Positions 59,041 to 64,000 of a stretch of DNA of 64,000 bases are shown in pieces. Source of the stretch: Agelas oroides (lineage: Eukaryota > Porifera > Demospongiae > Agelasida > Agelasidae); the NCBI GenBank assembly GCA_949130485.1, contig OX422185.1, positions 13,887,011-13,951,010 of the forward strand, in the 5' to 3' direction. Within the stretch, counting starts at the first letter, position 1, and each line of letters begins with the position of its first letter. The position numbers and the translations under genes are program-made. The notes beneath the pieces were generated by a model, which saw nothing but the letters and a program-made list of their open reading frames with translations, searched no databases and was not told the origin of the DNA.

Positions 59041-59059
59041 TAAGGTTTTGTTAATAACC

Positions 59060-60020
59060 ATATATGGACGTCCATGTTTGTAAGTTAACAACCTGCTACA
59101 AGGGAATGCATCCTGACCTTCATAGTCATATTGTGACTACATATGGATGTCCATGTTTGTAAGTTAACAACCTGCTACAAGGGAGTGCATCCTGACCTAT
59201 ATAGTCATATTGTAACTACATATGGACGTCCATGTTTGTAAGTTAACAACCTGCTACAAGGGAGTGCATCCTGACCAACATAGTCATATTGTAACTACAT
59301 ATGGACAACCATGTTTGTAAGTTAACAACCTGCTACAAGGGAGTGCATCCTGACCTACATAGTCATATTGTAACTACATATGGACGTCCATGTTTGTAAG
59401 TTAACAACCTGCTACAAGGGAATGCATCCTGACCTACATAGTCATGTTGTAGCTACATATGGACGTCCATGTTTGTAAGTTAACAACCTGCTACAAGGGA
59501 GTGCATCCTGACCTACATAGGGACGTCCATGTTTGTAGGTTACCAACCTGCTACAAGGGAGTGCATCCTGACCTACATAGTCATATTGTAACTACATATG
59601 GACGTCCATGTTTGTAAGTTAACAACCTGCTACAAGGGAGTGCATCCTGACCTACATAGTCATATTGTAACTACATATGGACGTCCATGTTTGTAAGTTA
59701 ACAACCTGCTACAAGGGAGTGCATCCTGACCTTCATAGTCATATTGTAACTACATATGGACGTCCATGTTTGTAGGTTAACAACCTGCTACAAGGGAGTG
59801 CATCCTGACCTACATACATGTAGGGACGTCCATGTTTGTAGGTTAACAACCTGCTATATACAAGGGAGCACATCCTGACCTACATATATATTGTAACTAC
59901 ATATATTTAAGGTTTTGTTAATAACCATATATGGACGTCTATGTTTGTAAGTTAGCAACCTGCTACAAGGGAATGTATCCTGACCTACATAGTCATATTG
60001 TAATTACATATATTCAAGGA
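59060..60020. repeat. 79-bp minisatellite, about 12 copies
   Basis: Unit starts ggacgtccatgtttgtaagt and includes cctgctacaagggagtgcat. Some copies lack the catattgtaactacat part. The phrase aaggttttgttaataacc occurs at both ends of the array (59041, 59909). The phrase gtgcatcctgacctaca also occurs just after the LRR exon (58392-58408), hinting that the unit came from this intron. Confidence 0.9.
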
Positions 60021-60109
60021 TTTTTAAGGCCATATATGTCCATCAACGTAACCTAGCTACAACAATGGAGTGAGTGCTTAACTTTTCATCAAGCATGAGG
60101 CCTACTGTA

Positions 60110-60165
60110 AAGTGTGAAATGGACTGTGAAATGGACTGTGAAATGGACTGTGGTATGGACTGCAG
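60110..60165. repeat. Short tandem repeat, aaatggactgtg unit
   Basis: Four 14-16-bp copies of a tgaaatggactg-type unit, next to a sequence (60156-60206) that recurs inverted at 60866-60920. Confidence 0.75.
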
Positions 60166-60947
60166 AATGAACTCATTCTGCAGACTCACCAAAAGTGAAA
60201 CTATGCTTTGATCTGATGCCGAAATGATCACTTTGCATTCCCTCCGAGTTCAGGAACACTAGTGGCCACTACAATGCACTCACAGGTATCTATGCTAGCT
60301 GCTACATTAAAACAATCATTGTTCTCTTTCTGAGGTCTCACCATCCGAGTCAGCTGTCACTGCAGTGCAGTTATTGCTTTCTGAATGCATGGACCATGCT
60401 TTGGGCTACTCCGACTCTGAACCAAAACATACAAGATTAGTCGTCCTTGGATAAAATGTTAGGTCAATACATGCCATAACTTGTTGGATGACAACAACTA
60501 AATCTTGCGAGCCAACCGTATAGGAAAAGCATGAGATAACACGAGACTAGATGAAGACATATCGTCTAGCAAATGGAGACATTAACTCCCGAGATTAGTT
60601 GTTACTGTCAATATGTAGCCAGTGTATAACCTAGCCCCCAGGCCTTCCAGCCTGCAAAGATGGTGAACATCGTGTGTGTACAAAAACTTGTACAATCGGG
60701 AAGCTAATGATGTTTACACCGGAGAGCCAAGGGGCAAGGCTAGCTAGTGTCAATACACTCAGGTTGGCACATATAGTTTGGTTCCCATACCTACTATAAG
60801 TGTTTGTACTGGCACTGTACTAGCTAGTACAGTAATGTTCATGTATGCAGAGAGGCTGTCATTTCAGCATCAGATCAAAGCATACTTTTACTTCTGGTGA
60901 GTTTGTGGAATGAGTCCATTCACAAGAAAAACAGTATTTTGAACATG

Positions 60948-61211
60948 TACCGTAGTGTCCCGCAAATACGCCCCCCCTCACACATAAGCCCCCCCTACAT
61001 TTTTAGCGCAAAGTCTTGCAGAGGTATTTTTAGCCCGTGCATAAACTCCCCCCCACCAGCGAATGGCAGCGCAAGAATGGCGGCACACCAGAAGGGAGGG
61101 CGTAATCGCAAGAGAAAATGTCACATCCCACGTATAAGCTCCCCCCCCCCTGCGCTTTGCACTAAGGCTAAGGTTGCAAAAGGGGGGACGTATTTGCGGG
61201 ACACTACAGTA
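60948..61211. mobile_element. 264-bp MITE, TA-flanked, GTAGTGTCCCGCAAATACG ends
   Basis: Left TACCGTAGTGTCCCGCAAAT and right ATTTGCGGGACACTACAGTA are inverted copies starting and ending at TA, as in Tc1/mariner-type MITEs. The interior is C/G-run rich. The 129-codon frame across it is an artefact. Confidence 0.8.
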
Positions 61212-62140
61212 TATATATATTCAACTGTCATTCATGAAAAGGGTGTCACTCGATGTGACCTTGCATTGAATGTGTCAAAATTTTAGTGGCATTGATGGAT
61301 CAAATGCAGAACATCGAAAAACGTTTTAGTTAATTTCAACAAGGGATGCTCAGACCTCCCTCCAAACCACCCACTTAATTCTGATGAGGGTAGGCTAAGG
61401 CTATAGGACTACATTCCAATCGTAGTACCATTAAGACTGATTAAGTGTCATATCTATATGCTCTAGCTAGCCTAGTACTTAGGAAGTGCACATTATGCTT
61501 GCATAATTTTTGAGCACAATCGGCAGCTGTGTAAAAAAGGAGCACAAAGTGTCCTCCTATCAGGGTTTCATCTACAGGTAGATACACAGAATTTCATGGA
61601 AATGGTCAACGACTAGCCATGTGTACTGATAAAGATCTTTAAAATGAGACATTTGCAATTACCTATTGTGAATTTGCCATGGCCAATAGCTCACAGAATT
61701 ACTGCACATCTGATTGTGACGTAACAGTTAACCAGTTCAGTGACCTTTGTACTGCACATGCACAGTAACCGTCAGTCTTCTAGGTGCTACTAAAATCAGG
61801 AATACACTGTTATTTAATGGATGAGACGGCAATATGGCTGGATATTACACTCCTGTGAAAATACAGCCATGCACTTGTGCAATATCTAGCCACATTGCAC
61901 TCCCACACACAAATAATATTCATCATACGTCAACCTCACACAAATGTATGGGAGTCAATGGAGAAGCCTTGCAGCTGCATGCAGTCTATAAAAAGCTGTT
62001 TTTTTGTACTACAAGTCACATGAGAATCCGTATAGGGTACTGTAAGTCACGTGCACTACGTCTGAACATGCAATGAAATCGAAGATCACATGAGAAAATC
62101 ATTATCACCATAGCGCCAAGCTATATCAGAAACCATATCA
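61212..62140. other. No gene seen
   Basis: AT-rich sequence. Nothing supported. Confidence 0.4.
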
Positions 62141-62144
62141 GTTG

Positions 62145-62907
62145 TTGTTGGCATTGTGTTGTACTATGGTGATACTCACATAGTATATACACGATATGGG
62201 CATTGTGTTGTACTATGGTGATACTTACACAGTATATACACGATATGGGCATTGTGTTGTACGATGGTGATACTTACACAGTATATACACGATATGGGCA
62301 TTGTGTTGTACGATGGTGATACTTACATAGTATATACACGATATGGGGATTGTGTTGTACTATGGTGATACTTACATAGTATATACACGATATGGGCATT
62401 GTGTTGTACTATGGTGATACTTGCATAGTATATACACGATATGGGCATTGTGTTGTACTATGGTGATACTTACATAGTATATACACGATATGGGGATTGT
62501 GTTGTACTATGGTGATACTTACATAGTATATACACGATATGGGGATTGTGTTGTACTATGGTGATACTTACATAGTATATACACGATATGGGGATTGTGT
62601 TGTACTATGGTGATACTTACACAGTATATACACGATATGGGGATTGTGTTGTACTATGGTGATACTAACATAGTATATACACGATATTGGGGATTGTGTT
62701 GTACTATGGTGATACTCACATAGTATATACACGATATGGGCATTGTGTTGTACTATGGTGATACTAACATAGTATATACATGATATGGGCATTGTGTTGT
62801 ACTATGGTGATACTAACATAGTATATACACGATATGGGGATTGTGTTGTACTATGGTGATACTTACATAGTATATACACGATATGGGCATTGTGTTGTAC
62901 TATGGTG
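62145..62907. repeat. 49-bp minisatellite, about 15 copies
   Basis: Unit gatacttacatagtatata followed by cacgatatgggcattgtgttgtactatggt. Copies differ by single bases (gggcat/ggggat, ttacat/ctcaca/taacat). The minus-strand frame 62568-62792 is an artefact. Confidence 0.95.
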
Positions 62908-64000
62908 TAATGCTGAAACAATATATTGATATATAGCGATATTGCAATATTTAGTTCTGCAATACACAGCAATACACTTGGTTCTGAGTATTGATATATT
63001 GCGTGTCAATTATTTATCAAACTATTGTGCTATTAGCTATACATGCATAAGTTCTGGAGATGGGTTGCACATATGTAATTAATTGATTGACCGCAAGTCC
63101 TCGTGTGTTCAGGCTAAAGTCATGGAAGGTTGTATCGTCCTGAATGCTACAGCTAAGAACCCAATTTGGGCTCATTTTGGGTTTCAAGGGAATACAGATG
63201 GAACTGTCTGACAAAGAAGCATGTAATTTGTCATATCTGCAGCCAAGAAATGCTGTGTAAGAACAACACTTTGAATTTGTTTTCTTTCTCACTTGGAACG
63301 CCATCACCGAGATGAGTATGTAAAGCTCCGTAAGACAGAACCCAGTCAATCTACCTCAAAAGAGGCACGGCAGCCTTCAATTTTCGCGAGTCTTGCTAAT
63401 GCGGTACCTCCTAGGGGCAAGTTCAACTCGACACTAGCAGCTAGATGATGCTGTTGGAACGTTTGTAATCCAGGACTTAAGAGATCCCTGTCTTTTTCCA
63501 GAAACTGTTGATCATCTTTTTTTGTATGAAAACATGAGGCATTGAGTTTTCCCTTCCTACTATTGTATTGTTCATTACTTGTCACAAATGTGGGGGTCAG
63601 AGTTCACATCATATTGCATTAAAGCAGTATATTGCAATACTTAAAGTGCAATATGCAATATTAAAAATGAGCGTATTGTTTCAGCACTACTAGGTGATAC
63701 ATAGTGATATGGGAATAACTCATTAAGATTTGATGAATGAAATTTTCAACAAGATGTGTTCTACTGTTAGCCTCAGACATTTTAGGACTGCAAACCTGGA
63801 GGTGCTGTCATTTTGCAACGAATGGCAAACACAAAAGTGCTTATGGAAAGCCATGTCTGAGACGGAGGCTGAGGCCACTTTTCTACAAGCTGACTGAGCG
63901 GCTTCAGTACATCATCATTGTCCTCCTTCTTGGACAGTGAGCCCAATGCCCAGTACTAACAATTTTTTACAAACACATCAAACATTGAGAAGCTCCGGAG
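62908..64000. other. No gene seen
   Basis: Contains gcaatat-rich sequence on both sides (62915-63010 and 63612-63690, roughly inverted, so possibly element ends) and one copy of the dispersed family at 63748-63975. No exon recognised. Confidence 0.4.

Noticed and set aside
60897-61286. 129-codon plus-strand frame
   Set aside because: Runs across a TA-flanked MITE with poly-C stretches; no domain.
62145-62907. Regular 49-bp repeats resembling a CRISPR array
   Set aside because: The whole unit repeats, with no unique spacers, and the sequence is eukaryotic; it is a minisatellite. The same holds for the 79-bp array at 59060.
1-64000. tRNA, rRNA or snRNA genes
   Set aside because: I looked for tRNA B-box-like GGTTCGAATCC and rRNA-like stretches and saw none that fold with a matching A-box; a covariance-model scan would be decisive.

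Overview
The window is metazoan nuclear DNA. Coding sequence is broken into short exons with canonical GT/AG borders and matching phases, introns are long and packed with transposon debris, and the recognisable domains (Death, TRAF-type RING, NACHT, 28-residue leucine-rich repeats) belong to animal innate immunity. The domain mix suggests an early-branching marine invertebrate, most likely a sponge, with a cnidarian as the alternative. That is inference; no marker gene settles it. All exon borders below were read by eye from splice consensus and phase agreement, without transcript evidence.

Layout. (1) 1-4228, plus strand: the last three visible exons of a serine/threonine-rich protein that I do not recognise. 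Its last intron holds a 15-copy, 72-bp minisatellite and a TTAA-ended MITE. (2) About 4.2-18.7 kb: no convincing gene. It holds nested MITEs, a diverged 1.2-kb segmental duplication, a decayed LINE reverse-transcriptase fragment, a 370-bp tandem duplication and a palindrome of about 1.15 kb with 545-bp arms. (3) 18.77-19.59 kb: a signal-peptide exon and a small cysteine-containing exon. (4) 20.08-58.37 kb: a series of exons whose phases all agree and which read as one large gene: a 2A-like 'ribosome skipping' peptide behind a leucine run, a Death domain, a 300-residue conserved domain of unknown function, an acidic linker, a RING plus TRAF-type zinc finger, three short linker exons (two nearly identical), a NACHT NTPase and a first 28-residue LRR exon. 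Further LRR exons would lie beyond the window. (5) 58.4-64 kb: two minisatellites (79-bp and 49-bp units), MITEs and dispersed repeats.

The 10.9-kb intron before the NACHT exon contains a nearly intact Penelope-like retroelement (reverse transcriptase plus GIY-YIG endonuclease, one frameshift) inserted in a pogo-like MITE. Several elements ending in TAGCC...GGCTA have clean 9-10 bp target-site duplications, which points to a Mutator-like MITE family.

The most interesting signal is the predicted 2A-Death-X-RING-NACHT-LRR architecture. A 2A peptide in front of an NLR-type receptor would let one mRNA give two products or two cellular destinations, and a RING inside the same protein would couple NLR sensing to ubiquitin signalling. 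A stop codon just after the X-domain exon, next to a weak splice donor, suggests a possible short Death-X isoform.
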